A stretch of DNA of 64,000 bases from positions 434,001 through 498,000 of the forward strand of contig NZ_CP036263.1 in assembly GCF_007741515.1 (NCBI RefSeq), written 5' to 3'. Shown piece after piece: positions 42,792 to 51,895 of the stretch. The notes under the pieces are model-generated. The model saw only the letters and a program-made list of their open reading frames with translations. It ran no database searches and was not told where the DNA came from. How positions within the stretch are numbered: the stretch's first letter is position 1; the number at the start of each line of letters is the position of its first letter. The position numbers and the translations under genes are program-made. Source of the DNA: Adhaeretor mobilis. GTDB lineage: Bacteria > Planctomycetota > Planctomycetia > Pirellulales > Lacipirellulaceae.

Positions 42792-43133
42792 AGGAAATCG
42801 TGTTTACAAGAAAGAAGTAGGAGTCAAAAAAAGAGAGGTGAGAGCACCCCTCGCGAGAACGCCCGCAGCGTGCCTACCTATTGTGTGGCACCGGGAGAGC
42901 CCACTAGTATCGACGGGTGCGGCGGTGACGTCAATGACCCGGCGGCTTGAGCGGCATGGGCAAATTGCCTGCCCTTGAGATTTCCGTGAAGGTCGACAGT
43001 TGAAAGTGTCAGTGGCCTCGGACCTCAGGCTCCGGGCTTCAGGGCTCAGACGGTAACTTTGCGATCCCGAAGTCCGAAATTGGCACAGGAGCAACAAATT
43101 GCCCTTGTCGCGTGTTCTAAGCCTTGAAGGAGC
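42792..43133. other. Intergenic stretch without supported gene
   Basis: 342 bases upstream of the acidic/lysine-rich gene and downstream of the S41 peptidase gene. It should hold the promoter of the former, but no clear -35/-10 pair stands out. No coding sequence is supported. Confidence 0.4.
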
Positions 43134-44999
43134 CTAGCGGGCCGCGTCGCGGCCGCGGGCGGCACCAACGCGTCTGGTGCCTGCGGGATTGCGGGCAGCG
43201 GCGATGCCTAGCTGCAGGACATGGTCGGTGCTGGCAGCCACTGGCCCATTGATCTGGCCGTCGATCGGCTTAGCCACGGTGCGAATCGGGGCGTTGTCGG
43301 GACTTACGCCACGCTTACTGATCTTGGTGCCGTGAGGCGAATAGAACAGTGCCGTGGTCAGACGGATGCCTGCTCCGGCGTAGCCGAGCGGGAAAATGCC
43401 TTGGACAGAGCCTTTGCCGTACGACTTCTCGCCGATGATGGCTCCGCGCTTATTGTCTTTGATCGCACCAGCGAATATTTCGCTCGCACTGGCACTATCG
43501 CCATCGATGAGCACGACCAGCGGTACGCGCCAAGTGCCACCGTAATGGGCTTGGTACTTGAAATCCTCTTGAGCGTTGCGGCCGCGGGTCGAAACGATGC
43601 CGCCCTTTTGTAGGAACTTGTCGGCAACTTCCACGCTGGCAGTCAGCAGGCCACCCGGGTTACCACGGAGGTCGAGGATCAACGATCGCATGCCTTTGGC
43701 GTGCAGTCGCCACAGAGCCGCGTCAAGATCGCGAGCGGTTGTCTTTTGGAACGCAGGGATGCGGAGGTAAGCGATGCCGGCATCCGGATCGACAATCTTC
43801 TCCCCTTCCAAGCTGGGTACGTCTACGTGTTCGCGGCGCACAGTCAGCTGGCGAGGAGTTTGGCCGGGAGTTACGGCAGCCACGCGGACACTGCTACCCT
43901 CTGCGCCGGTGAGCATCGAGGCGGCTTGGTCGGTGGTCATGTCTTCGGTGGCGAGACCATCGACTGCGATGATGCGGTCGCCATCGAGAATGCCTGCCCG
44001 TTCAGCCGGGCTGCCGGGGATGACGTGGACGATTAGTAGCGCACCGTTGTCAGCTTTCAATTCGACTCCCAGGCCGACGAAGTTGCCTTCGATTTGGGAG
44101 TAAACGTCGCGAAGTTGATCGGCAGTCAAATAGGCGGAGTAGTCATCGAGCCCACCAGCCGCTGCGGTGACGAATTCCAGCACGGTGGCCGAACCGTTCA
44201 GACCGATGCGACTCTCAGCCAGTCGAGCCACCTCGCCTGCTAGGGCGGTTAGGTCCTGCGGACTGGCTACAGGCCGATTGCCGATGAGTTGGTACAACTC
44301 GCGGCGAAGTATTTCTAGTTGGTCGCGACTCACCACCATAGCGTTCGCCTTGCGGAAGCTATCGTCGGTGAGGGCAATGTCCAGTGAAGTAACGCCTCGC
44401 ACGCCTAGCCGTTGCCAGGGGGGAGTGTTTACGTAATGGGTGTGAACTTTGCGGAGTAGTTCCAAGTAGAGTGATAACGACTGCTGTGTGGAGAGCGAGC
44501 GTACCGAATTTAGGTAGCTACGGTCGCTATAACGCCGGTCGAGGCTGTAGTGCAGCTTGGCGAGGTCCTGCCTACGCATGAGCGTGGTGTCACCGGGGTG
44601 CTCGCGCAGAGCTTGTTCGTAGTGCGTTAGTGCCTCGCTCCAACGGCGACCCGATTCGAGCTCCGAACCTTCCCGCAGGATCCCTTCCAAGATACTCGCC
44701 GAGGGGGTCTCCAGCAGGCGAGTTGTTGGAGGCTGAGCCATCGAAGGCCGAACCATCGGAGGAATGGCGACTTGCTCGCTCGTTGGCGCGGCGAGATTTG
44801 GTTGTCGCAGTGGTCGCTGGTTGGTCGTTTGTTGTTTGGGGCTGGAAATGCCCAGCGACTCGTATTGAGCCCAGGCAGGCGCGGAAAGGCAAAGCAGAAT
44901 CGCAGCGGCAATCGGTGCGAACGACCACCAGGACGACGATCGGGAGTTCGTCTGGCGGAGCGGTGTTGTAGGGACCCGTGTCGGCATGTAATTGCTCAT
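43134..44999 (-). CDS. S41-family C-terminal processing peptidase with TPR and PDZ domains
   Basis: 621 residues. A hydrophobic segment (about 24-45) exports or anchors the protein. A TPR-like unit (residues about 105-145) precedes the peptidase. The PDZ domain runs through GVELKADNGALLIVHVIPGS and ERAGILDGDRIIAVDG. The S41 core has LRGNPGGLL, the nucleophile region DGDSASASEIFAGAI and the general-base Lys in GEKSYGKGSVQ, giving a Ser-Lys dyad. It probably degrades or trims periplasmic proteins in CtpA/Tsp fashion. The TPR fusion is an addition to the usual layout. ATG at 44999. Confidence 0.92.
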   Translation of the reverse strand: MSNYMPTRVPTTPLRQTNSRSSSWWSFAPIAAAILLCLSAPAWAQYESLGISSPKQQTTNQRPLRQPNLAAPTSEQVAIPPMVRPSMAQPPTTRLLETPSASILEGILREGSELESGRRWSEALTHYEQALREHPGDTTLMRRQDLAKLHYSLDRRYSDRSYLNSVRSLSTQQSLSLYLELLRKVHTHYVNTPPWQRLGVRGVTSLDIALTDDSFRKANAMVVSRDQLEILRRELYQLIGNRPVASPQDLTALAGEVARLAESRIGLNGSATVLEFVTAAAGGLDDYSAYLTADQLRDVYSQIEGNFVGLGVELKADNGALLIVHVIPGSPAERAGILDGDRIIAVDGLATEDMTTDQAASMLTGAEGSSVRVAAVTPGQTPRQLTVRREHVDVPSLEGEKIVDPDAGIAYLRIPAFQKTTARDLDAALWRLHAKGMRSLILDLRGNPGGLLTASVEVADKFLQKGGIVSTRGRNAQEDFKYQAHYGGTWRVPLVVLIDGDSASASEIFAGAIKDNKRGAIIGEKSYGKGSVQGIFPLGYAGAGIRLTTALFYSPHGTKISKRGVSPDNAPIRTVAKPIDGQINGPVAASTDHVLQLGIAAARNPAGTRRVGAARGRDAAR

Positions 45000-45761
45000 C
45001 GTGTTTGCATGGGGAGGTCGCGTCGCTTGAGCGGCAACGCATGCTGAGCGGACAAGTTCAGGAGGCCTGTCAGCTCGGGGCGGCCCAGACGCTCATGGCG
45101 AGTTGCGTCTGGTCCTGGCTAGGGCGTCGGGTCGAGAGCACGCCTGCTACCCCAAGTCTATGTCACAAAGGGGAGCTGGTCAAAAAACTTGCTAGCGACT
45201 TTCCGCTACGAAATAGGGGGTTTCCCCAGAGAATCGTCACAGCCGTTCTGCGCTTCGCCGGTGGTACCCCGGTAGCTCTGCCAAGGCAAACACTACCGAC
45301 ATTTCCAGTTATCCGGTTCAAGCAAAATGAGAACGTCGTGCCGTTTCCGAGGTGGCCCCAACCTGCTGGGTGGCTCAAGCGAGTAACCATGGGGAAGCAT
45401 CATGCTTAGAGAAGCCCGGCGTCATCTCGTCGCCGGTGGACTGAGATTTATTACGGAACGGCGAGGGAATGGTTCGGGAGAAAAGTTGAATTGCCAGAGG
45501 TAAGCATGCTATCGGATTACGCCCAAATAGCCGCGGGCCAACGGCCCGCCGGAGCGTTGTCTCTGGTTTGAGGCGCGCAGTCGTCATTACCCCTTCGGGG
45601 TATTCTTAAACGCCAATTGAATCCGAGGCAAACTTCCGGCGGTGCGACGCACCGCGGCTAGGGCTGCTTACACAACCCTGCGCCTTCAAAACCACCGCAC
45701 ACGCTGCTATCGTGGGCCGCTTCTTACGCGTCGCCGCCAACCCTCCACCTGTGAGCCCTCG
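45000..45761. other. Long divergent intergenic region between S41 peptidase and purH
   Basis: 762 bases. A small hairpin TACCCCTTCGGGGTA lies at 45588-45602 and a GGGCCAACGGCCC hairpin near 45535-45547. Open frames crossing the region lack any family feature and are treated as chance. Promoters for both flanking genes must lie here, but none is obvious. Confidence 0.45.
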
Positions 45762-47378
45762 ATGTCTGCTTCCCCCTCTCCCAAGATTCAACGAGCCCTA
45801 CTGAGCGTCAGCGACAAGTCGGGTCTTGCACAGTTTGCGAGCATCTTGGTCGATGCCGGTGTGGAGCTCTTTAGCACGGGCGGCACCAGAAAGAATCTCG
45901 AAGAAGCCGGCCTGCCGGTGCGTGATGTGGCAGAGTACACGGGCTTCCCGGAGATGATGGATGGCCGCGTGAAAACCTTGCACCCGCGGGTACACGGCGG
46001 ACTACTCTGCCGGCGCGATAACCCGGCCCACATGGCTTCGGCCGCAGAGCATGGCATCGAGATGTTTGATTTGGTCGTGGTGAACCTCTACCCGTTTGAG
46101 GAGACCATCGCCCGCGAGGAGGTGACTGTTGAGGAGGCAATCGAGCAAATCGACATTGGCGGGCCCTCGATGGTGCGCTCGGCAGCGAAGAATCACGAGT
46201 TCGTCACCGTAGCGACCGACCCCGAGCAGTACGAAGCGATTGCTGAGCAAATCAAGACGAGCGGCAGCACGACTCCAAAACTGCGTCGCCAGCTAGCCGT
46301 TGATGCATTCACCAGCACGGCCATGTACGATGCGGCCATCACGGGCTATTTATCGTTCGTGAGTGAAGAAGCGAGCGGAGAAACGGACGACGACGGGTCT
46401 CAGGAGAACGACGGAGTTCCCGAGGAAGTGTCTATCGATTTGCTCCATGTCGATTCGCTACGCTACGGCGAGAATCCTCACCAAGAGGCGTTCTTGTTTG
46501 AGTTCGCCAACGCTTCGCCCAACAGCTTGGTGAATGCCGAGCAGCTCAACGGCAAGGAACTGTCTTACAACAACCTGCTCGACCTGGACGCTGCCCTGGC
46601 GATTGCTCGCTCGCTGCCCTCCCCTGGCGTGGCGGTGCTCAAGCACAGCAACCCGTGTGGTGCGGCCACGGCAGATACCCTGGGCGAAGCAATCGAAAAG
46701 GCGTGGGCGGGCGATCCGGTCAGCGCGTTTGGCTCTGTGCTGGGAGTGAACGTGCCAGTGGATGCGGCCATGGCGGAGTGCCTCGCAGAGCCGGGCAAGT
46801 TTGTCGAGGCGATCGTCGCGCCGGAGTTCACGCCCGAGGCGCTGGAAATCCTCACCACCAAGCCCAAGTGGAAAGCCAACGTGCGGCTGCTAGCGGTCGG
46901 CGAAGTGGCACCCGGTCATGGCCAATATCAATGGCGACAAATCGACGGCGGAATGCTCTGCCAAACGGGTGACGATCTGGCCGACGATCCTACCGAATGG
47001 AATGTGGTCACTGAAGCCAAGCCAAGCGACGCCCAACAGGCGGAGCTGGAATTTGCCTGGGCGGCGTGCCGCCATGTGAAAAGCAATGCGATTGTGCTGT
47101 CGGCAGATCGGGCGCTTGTTGGCGTGGGTGCAGGCCAGATGAGTCGTGTGGACTCTGTGGAGATCGCCATTCGCAAAGCGGACGAGCGCGTGAAGGGCTC
47201 CGTGCTGGCTTCGGATGCGTTCTTCCCCTTCGACGATTCCATTCATGCCGCGGCCAAAGCAGGCGTGGTGGCGATCATCCAACCCGGCGGGAGTCGTCGC
47301 GACGACGAAGTGATCGCCGCGTGCAATAAACACGGTTTGCCAATGGTGTTCACCGGCAAGCGGCACTTTCGTCACTAA
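45762..47378 (+). CDS. purH: Bifunctional AICAR formyltransferase/IMP cyclohydrolase
   Basis: 538 residues from the ATG at 45762; an upstream in-frame start at 45642 would add 40 unmatched residues. It catalyses the last two steps of purine synthesis. The N-terminal cyclohydrolase domain shows [46 protein letters not shown]. The formyltransferase domain shows [37 protein letters not shown] and a C-terminal [12 protein letters not shown] short acidic insertion (about residues 205-225, [11 protein letters not shown]) separates the domains. Full length. A GC-rich inverted repeat after the stop may terminate it. Confidence 0.97.
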   Translation: MSASPSPKIQRALLSVSDKSGLAQFASILVDAGVELFSTGGTRKNLEEAGLPVRDVAEYTGFPEMMDGRVKTLHPRVHGGLLCRRDNPAHMASAAEHGIEMFDLVVVNLYPFEETIAREEVTVEEAIEQIDIGGPSMVRSAAKNHEFVTVATDPEQYEAIAEQIKTSGSTTPKLRRQLAVDAFTSTAMYDAAITGYLSFVSEEASGETDDDGSQENDGVPEEVSIDLLHVDSLRYGENPHQEAFLFEFANASPNSLVNAEQLNGKELSYNNLLDLDAALAIARSLPSPGVAVLKHSNPCGAATADTLGEAIEKAWAGDPVSAFGSVLGVNVPVDAAMAECLAEPGKFVEAIVAPEFTPEALEILTTKPKWKANVRLLAVGEVAPGHGQYQWRQIDGGMLCQTGDDLADDPTEWNVVTEAKPSDAQQAELEFAWAACRHVKSNAIVLSADRALVGVGAGQMSRVDSVEIAIRKADERVKGSVLASDAFFPFDDSIHAAAKAGVVAIIQPGGSRRDDEVIAACNKHGLPMVFTGKRHFRH

Positions 47379-47443
47379 CCGCTTGCGGCTTAGCAGGCCC
47401 CTGGTAGGCGGGCAGTGTTGTCTTACCGGCGAAACCGCAAGCG
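47378..47443. terminator. GC-rich inverted repeat between convergent purH and LamG genes
   Basis: CCGCTTGCGG (about 47380-47389) and CCGCAAGCGG (about 47434-47443) can pair across a 44-base loop that itself contains the start of the LamG coding 3' end. No T-run follows, so a terminator role is only likely from position. Confidence 0.4.
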
Positions 47444-48505
47444 GCGCGGGGAACCGGCTAGCAGCGTGGTCAGGACAAGCAATCCCGTTGCAGGCTCTGG
47501 CACGGAGCTAACCTCGGGGGCGGTTTCGAGCCCGTAGTCGCCTGCCCACACGGAGAGATCGTCGCCGTCGATGACGGTGTCTCCGGTGATTTCAGTAGCG
47601 TTGCCTTCCGCGAAGGTGGTGCCGATGCCGTTGTTTTGCTGCCAGGTTAGAAAGTCCTCGCCATCAACGAGACCGCTACTGTCGAAGTCGGCTATGGGCA
47701 GATAGACGGGCGTCGTGGCATTGAACTCAGCGAGGACTTGGCCGTCGGTGAGTAGTTCGGCATAAATTTGCAGATCATCGACCATGCCATGCCAGAACCC
47801 GTCGAGTGTACCTTCGTTGTTCCGCGCACCCACAGCCATGGGGAATTCCCAGGAGGATTGCGGATCGCTATTACTAAGTAATTGGTTGGTCGTCGGAGTC
47901 AGGGGCGATCCATCGAGGTATACTTTTCCGGCACCAGGCACGAAGAAGTCCCAGGAGAAGGCCAAGTGGTGCCAAAGGTTGTCATCCCAATCGCTCTCGT
48001 TGGTCGAATCGGCAACAGTGATCGTATCGCCTTGATTGGAACCGGCGGCCAGCATTTCAAACTGAGTACCATCGTAGCCCAGCTCGAAGGCTTGCTCATC
48101 GGTCGCATTGTGGGATCCCATGAGCCAGCGGTCTTCGCCGTTGAGAGATTTGCTGGTGCGAAACCAAGCCATGACGGTTCCAGAAACGAGCCCCGGTCCG
48201 CTGAACGATCCGGCTGCCACATCACCACTCGGGTGACCGTTCACAGTGAGATCGACCCAGTCGTCCACGCCGTCCAAGCGTAGTGCGCCGTTCACATCGC
48301 CGAGGACGCCCACGCCGAACGTCGCTGTGCTTGTCACCGACTCGAGCGAACTAGTGCCTTGGCGGAACGTACCATCGGGTGCCGCAACATTGCCGTTAGT
48401 CAGATCGCCGTCGAACTGGTAGCTGGAAATTTGTGCATCCGCGCTGCCCGTCAAGCAGCTAGCGCAGACTGAGAGAATTGTGAGTATCGCAAAAAAATAT
48501 CTCAT
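47423..48505 (-). CDS. LamG-like PEP-CTERM protein with dockerin-like repeats
   Basis: 360 residues from the ATG at 48505 (MRYFFAILTILSVC), where the signal peptide begins; an in-frame start at 48523 is less likely. The main domain has the jelly-roll signatures of LamG/concanavalin proteins: NGALRLDGVDDWVDL, GTVMAWFRTSKS, NLWHHLAFSWD, GKVYLDGSPLTP and the ending GFWHGMVDDLQIYAELLTDG. A dockerin-like pair (DFDSSGLVDGEDFLTWQ and DTVIDGDDLSVWAGDYG) and VPEPATGLLVLTTLLAG with basic residues complete it. Secreted and anchored; a glycan-binding role is probable but unproven. Confidence 0.88.
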   Translation of the reverse strand: MRYFFAILTILSVCASCLTGSADAQISSYQFDGDLTNGNVAAPDGTFRQGTSSLESVTSTATFGVGVLGDVNGALRLDGVDDWVDLTVNGHPSGDVAAGSFSGPGLVSGTVMAWFRTSKSLNGEDRWLMGSHNATDEQAFELGYDGTQFEMLAAGSNQGDTITVADSTNESDWDDNLWHHLAFSWDFFVPGAGKVYLDGSPLTPTTNQLLSNSDPQSSWEFPMAVGARNNEGTLDGFWHGMVDDLQIYAELLTDGQVLAEFNATTPVYLPIADFDSSGLVDGEDFLTWQQNNGIGTTFAEGNATEITGDTVIDGDDLSVWAGDYGLETAPEVSSVPEPATGLLVLTTLLAGSPRRLRFRR

Positions 48506-48553
48506 AAGTGTTCCCACTTCCAAGTTCTGTTCTTAGTGCCCCTGCCCTTGCCC

Positions 48554-48728
48554 GTTCCCGCCGCTTGCGGCTTAGCTGCCACCTGGGAAAATGCCCCACC
48601 CAGGAAAACGACCCCGCTCTCGCAAGCGAACCGACTCGCAAGCGATTCGCTTCGCCAACGAGCCAATTCACTCATGCGAGCTGCGGATATTTGGCTCAGG
48701 GTTCGGCTAAGCCGCGAGCGGCGGGAAC
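48554..48728. repeat. Inverted repeat with internal hairpin
   Basis: Outer arms 48554-48577 (GTTCCCGCCGCTTGCGGCTT...) and 48705-48728 are reverse complements with two mismatches. The 127-base loop contains a further hairpin based on AAGCGA...TCGCTT around 48642-48660. It lies in the 473-base gap between the LamG gene and the DUF1559 gene, where no other gene is supported. Confidence 0.7.
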
Positions 48729-48978
48729 TTCCAATATAAATGGTGGTTTCGCAAACGTCTCGCCATGATGGGAAATCGGAGGAGATTTTTGTGCAAACTC
48801 CCCAGAGTTCGACGAGAAAACCACTGAAATAGCCGCTGCTGTGGTCCTTGCTGGTATTTTTCGCTCATTTGGGTGATAATTCACTGTTCAGGGTGCCACT
48901 TAGGACAGCATAGCGGGAAGAGGGCCAAGACTTGCCGCATTGAGACCGGAACAGAACTTTTCTTTGAGGAAGCTAGCT

Positions 48979-50100
48979 ATGATTCAAATTTCTAAGAGAT
49001 CCCCCACCCAAAACTCGACAGTGAGGCCTACAACATCGAGCGGCTTCACACTAGTTGAGTTGCTTGTTGTGATTGCCATTATTGGAACACTGGTCGGGCT
49101 GTTGCTACCTGCGGTGCAGGCGGCCCGCGAGACGGCTCGCCAGACGCAATGCACCAACAATCAAAAACAACTAGCACTCGCGATGCAGAGCTACGCGATG
49201 ACTGGTAGCAAAGGGGCGTACCCGGGTTGGGCAGATACAATTAAGGTTACCAATGGCTCTGCGACTGCTGAGTTGGCGGTGACTTGGGTTGTTAAGATAC
49301 TAGATCAGATCGACGAGCAAACTCTCCGCGATCAAATGCTTTCAAACAACAATGGTAACGGTTTCGACTATGCCGCACCTCCTAGAATCGAGGCACTAAT
49401 CTGCCCTAGCGACGGAGGAACAAACAAGGAGCTTGGTCGCCTCTCCTATGTGGTCAATAGCGGCGTGCAAGATGCTTTGCAGCACCCACTTCCCTTCTCG
49501 GTCAGTGATATCAAAGCGAACGGCATGTGCCATGACCTGCGGAATGGTCGAAATGGCCCGCGAGTTCGCCCAGGCCAAGATGTCCCTGATGGTGCAGCCA
49601 AAACGTTGCTGATGTCCGAAAATATTGACAAGGACGAACAGGATGTCGGCTACGGTCGCAACTGCACTTGGCTCGGACCATTGCAAGACGTTGCTCTCGG
49701 CCCTGTCGGATCAACCGTGCCAGACATGATGTCCAATCCAGAACAGCGTTTTGGCATGGTTTGGCACACTGGAAATGGCAATGTTCCTCCTGGTCCTCCA
49801 GAGAATGATGCCGTATGGCAGCCGATTAGTCGCAATCTTGTGGATGCTACCGAATTTGGAACAATCTTGGGGCGCAATGGGGCTCGCTTCGCAAGACCCG
49901 CGAGCGAGCATCCTGAAATAGTCATCGCAGCATTTGCTGGCGGGAATGTCGACTCAATTAATGAGAACATAGCCTATTACGTTTATCAGCAGCTCATGAC
50001 GCCCAATGGTCAGAAAATTGCCCTTCCTTCGGATCCAAGCATCTTGATTGAGCCAACGCAACAGTTCATGGCGAAACCATTGGCGGATTCTGATTTCTAG
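48979..50100 (+). CDS. DUF1559 protein with type IV prepilin-like N-terminus
   Basis: 373 residues from the ATG at 48979, with GAGGAAGC upstream. The N-terminus carries a prepilin cleavage/methylation motif ([19 protein letters not shown], about residues 24-45) followed by [20 protein letters not shown], the standard start of the planctomycete DUF1559 family. The globular domain has ALICPSDGG and the usual C-terminal block [20 protein letters not shown]. In many family members this block contains DGSV, replaced here by GGNV. It is probably a pseudopilin-like envelope protein; function unknown. A good terminator follows. Confidence 0.92.
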   Translation: MIQISKRSPTQNSTVRPTTSSGFTLVELLVVIAIIGTLVGLLLPAVQAARETARQTQCTNNQKQLALAMQSYAMTGSKGAYPGWADTIKVTNGSATAELAVTWVVKILDQIDEQTLRDQMLSNNNGNGFDYAAPPRIEALICPSDGGTNKELGRLSYVVNSGVQDALQHPLPFSVSDIKANGMCHDLRNGRNGPRVRPGQDVPDGAAKTLLMSENIDKDEQDVGYGRNCTWLGPLQDVALGPVGSTVPDMMSNPEQRFGMVWHTGNGNVPPGPPENDAVWQPISRNLVDATEFGTILGRNGARFARPASEHPEIVIAAFAGGNVDSINENIAYYVYQQLMTPNGQKIALPSDPSILIEPTQQFMAKPLADSDF

Positions 50101-50131
50101 GATTTCATGCACTCAATTCTAATAACAAAGT

Positions 50132-50165
50132 AACCGGCCCCCTCCCCTGGGGTGCCGGTTTTTCT
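50132..50165 (+). terminator. Rho-independent terminator after the DUF1559 gene
   Basis: AACCGGC (50132-50138) pairs with GCCGGTT (50154-50160) around a CCCC/GGGG inner stem, followed by TTTCTTTT. It begins 32 bases after the stop codon. Confidence 0.88.
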
Positions 50166-50317
50166 TTTGGGGGTGAGCGTCTAACATGTGATTCAGCACA
50201 GGCGAGGACGCCTACCGGCGGGATGTTATCCCCGCGGCTATTGGGTATTCTCTCCGCTTGCGACCTTCCCTCTAGACCTTCCCTCTAGACTCTCCCCACT
50301 AGACTCTCGACTTTCCT

Positions 50318-50998
50318 ATGTCCGACGTCACTCCCCTTGATACTTCCCTCCTGCCGCCGCGGCAGATGTTTCGCTTTGCGGTCGATGTGCAGCGCTGGGA
50401 GCCCAAAAAGGGGCAGAGCGTGGAAAATCTCAAGCTCGACGAAAGTTACCAGCTGCCCAGCTTGGGCGAGCTCGATGGGCTGCCGCACTTTGCCGACATG
50501 CGTATGGGTTGGAGCATCAAGGGGCTGGTCTGGCAGGTGACAGTTGCCGGCAAGACGCAACTCCCCTGGTGTCGCGAATCGCGGCTCGACGAGAGCGACG
50601 GCCTTCAGCTGTGGATCGATACGCGGGCCACGCTCAACGTGCATCGAGCGAGCCGGTTCTGCCATCGCTTTGTGTTGCTACCACGCGGAGCTGGTCGCGG
50701 CGAGGGAGACCCGATTGCCGACCAATTGCTCATCAATCGGGCGCGAGAAAACGCGCGACCGCTGCGACCGCGAGAGCTACAGGTTGGCTCGAAGGTGACC
50801 GCCAAAGGCTACACGCTCACCGCCTTCGCCACGGCAGACTCGCTGGGGGGCTACGATCCCGTAGGTCAGCCACGGCTTGGGTTTACCTATGCCCTATCCG
50901 ACCGCGAACGGGGCATGCAAACCCTGGGTCTAGGTCCAGGGTTTCCCTACGAGGAAGACCCTAGCTGTTGGGTCGAGTTGCGTTTGGTTGACGCGTAG
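50318..50998 (+). CDS. CBM9-like/DOMON-fold protein of unknown function
   Basis: 226 residues. No signal peptide is visible from the ATG at 50318. The region FADMRMGWSIKGLVWQVTVA, DESDGLQLWIDTR and SRFCHRFVLLP follows the strand pattern of family 9 carbohydrate-binding modules, where such proteins report a sugar ligand. LGFTYALSDRERG and EEDPSCWVELRLV close the fold. The lack of an export signal is odd for a CBM9 protein, so the true role may be different. A single gene. Confidence 0.6.
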   Translation: MSDVTPLDTSLLPPRQMFRFAVDVQRWEPKKGQSVENLKLDESYQLPSLGELDGLPHFADMRMGWSIKGLVWQVTVAGKTQLPWCRESRLDESDGLQLWIDTRATLNVHRASRFCHRFVLLPRGAGRGEGDPIADQLLINRARENARPLRPRELQVGSKVTAKGYTLTAFATADSLGGYDPVGQPRLGFTYALSDRERGMQTLGLGPGFPYEEDPSCWVELRLVDA

Positions 50999-51015
50999 TA
51001 GTGCAATTAGGTGTA

Positions 51016-51128
51016 GTTAGCCGTCGACCTTGGTCGCCGCGGATTTTCCAACTGAGATTGGAGCCGCACCCTAATTCAAGAGACTTAAGAGTATGGCAAC
51101 TCCACGGCGAGCAAGCTCGTCGGCTAAC
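51016..51128. repeat. Family C inverted repeat
   Basis: Arms 51016-51042 and 51102-51128 are imperfect complements related to 27361-27506 and 61571-61700. The right arm carries CGAGCAAGCTCGTCGGCTAAC exactly as in the first copy. Confidence 0.8.
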
Positions 51129-51173
51129 GGGCACGTACTCGATACGGGGCAGTCCTGAGAATACTGACGCACG

Positions 51174-51220
51174 AAAAAACCGCCGAGCAACATTGAAGTT
51201 GCTCGACGGTTTTTGTTTTC
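51174..51220 (-). terminator. Bidirectional terminator after the acidic Cys/His gene
   Basis: The stem AACCG-CCGAGCAAC pairs with GTTGCTCGACGGTT around ATTGAA, with A-run (51174-51179) on one side and T-run on the other. On the minus strand it ends the gene 51240-51575. Confidence 0.85.
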
Positions 51221-51239
51221 ACAGGCGTGAATCGATCAA

Positions 51240-51575
51240 CTAGGCGACTAGTTCTTCATCGTCGTCGTGATCGTGATCTTCGCCATCTTTGTCCTTGCAC
51301 TTGCCGCAATGGGCTAGAAGCGATTCTTCCCCCTCTTCTTCTTTGTCATCCTTCTTCTTGCTCTTGGCGAAGAGTTCGGATTCTTCATCCTTGTCCTTGC
51401 ATTTGCCCTTGGCGAGAGTCTCTTCCTCTTCATCGTGATCTTCGCCGTCTTTGTCCTTGCATTTGCCGCAGTGGACAAGGCTGTCGTTGGCAGTGCTGCT
51501 ATCGACCGTTACGTCTCCAGCGAAACAGAAGGCCGCTACGGCCATCAGTGCGAGTGAGTAGGTGAGTGTCTTCAT
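51240..51575 (-). CDS. Small secreted acidic protein with repeated Cys/His motif
   Basis: 111 residues. A signal peptide (MKTLTYSLALMAVAAFCFAG) is followed by a mature chain made largely of Asp, Glu and Lys. HCGKCKDKDGEDHD occurs twice, with a shorter GKCKDKDEE copy between them and a final HDHDDDEE. The regular C-x2-C, His and carboxylate spacing suggests metal binding, perhaps a periplasmic buffer like the short Cys/Lys-rich metal-stress peptides of other bacteria. I cannot assign it to a known family. It has a good ribosome site (GGAGAAAAGAG) and its own terminator, both marks of a real gene. Confidence 0.75.
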   Translation of the reverse strand: MKTLTYSLALMAVAAFCFAGDVTVDSSTANDSLVHCGKCKDKDGEDHDEEEETLAKGKCKDKDEESELFAKSKKKDDKEEEGEESLLAHCGKCKDKDGEDHDHDDDEELVA

Positions 51576-51895
51576 TTTCTCTTTTCTCCGGGAAGTGGGG
51601 TGAAAGACGTGGGGTTGGACTCAATCGATCTCAATTGAACCCATTGTAGGCACTTCGGTTTCGCGCTTTTAGTGCGATTTCCCACTTTGAAGCTAAACCG
51701 GCCTATTTTCCGGCAATTAACGAGTCCTAAGAGGTGCTGGCATTGGCGGCGCGACACTTAGCGGGCCGCCAGAATTACTGAATTGCACAGGTGGAATCAG
51801 AGGAAACTGAGGTCCCCCAAGCATCTATTCCAGATTTGGACTCGATAGCCCCCCGGTAGGGGTAAGTCTAGCTAGCAATGCAATGGATTAGCCAC
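51576..51895. other. Intergenic stretch without supported gene
   Basis: 320 bases between the small acidic gene and the end of nadA. No repeat arms or coding features are seen; it should hold the promoter of the acidic gene. Confidence 0.4.

Noticed and set aside
42333..42978. Plus-strand Leu- or Ser-rich frames
   Set aside because: Antisense of the Asp/Glu/Lys-rich gene; no start site or family feature.
44978..45409. 143-codon plus-strand frame between S41 peptidase and purH
   Set aside because: Overlaps the peptidase start, has no signal or family motif and ordinary intergenic composition.
51240..51575. Ribosomally made natural-product precursor
   Set aside because: No maturation enzyme or transporter gene is adjacent; a metal-binding protein is the simpler reading.
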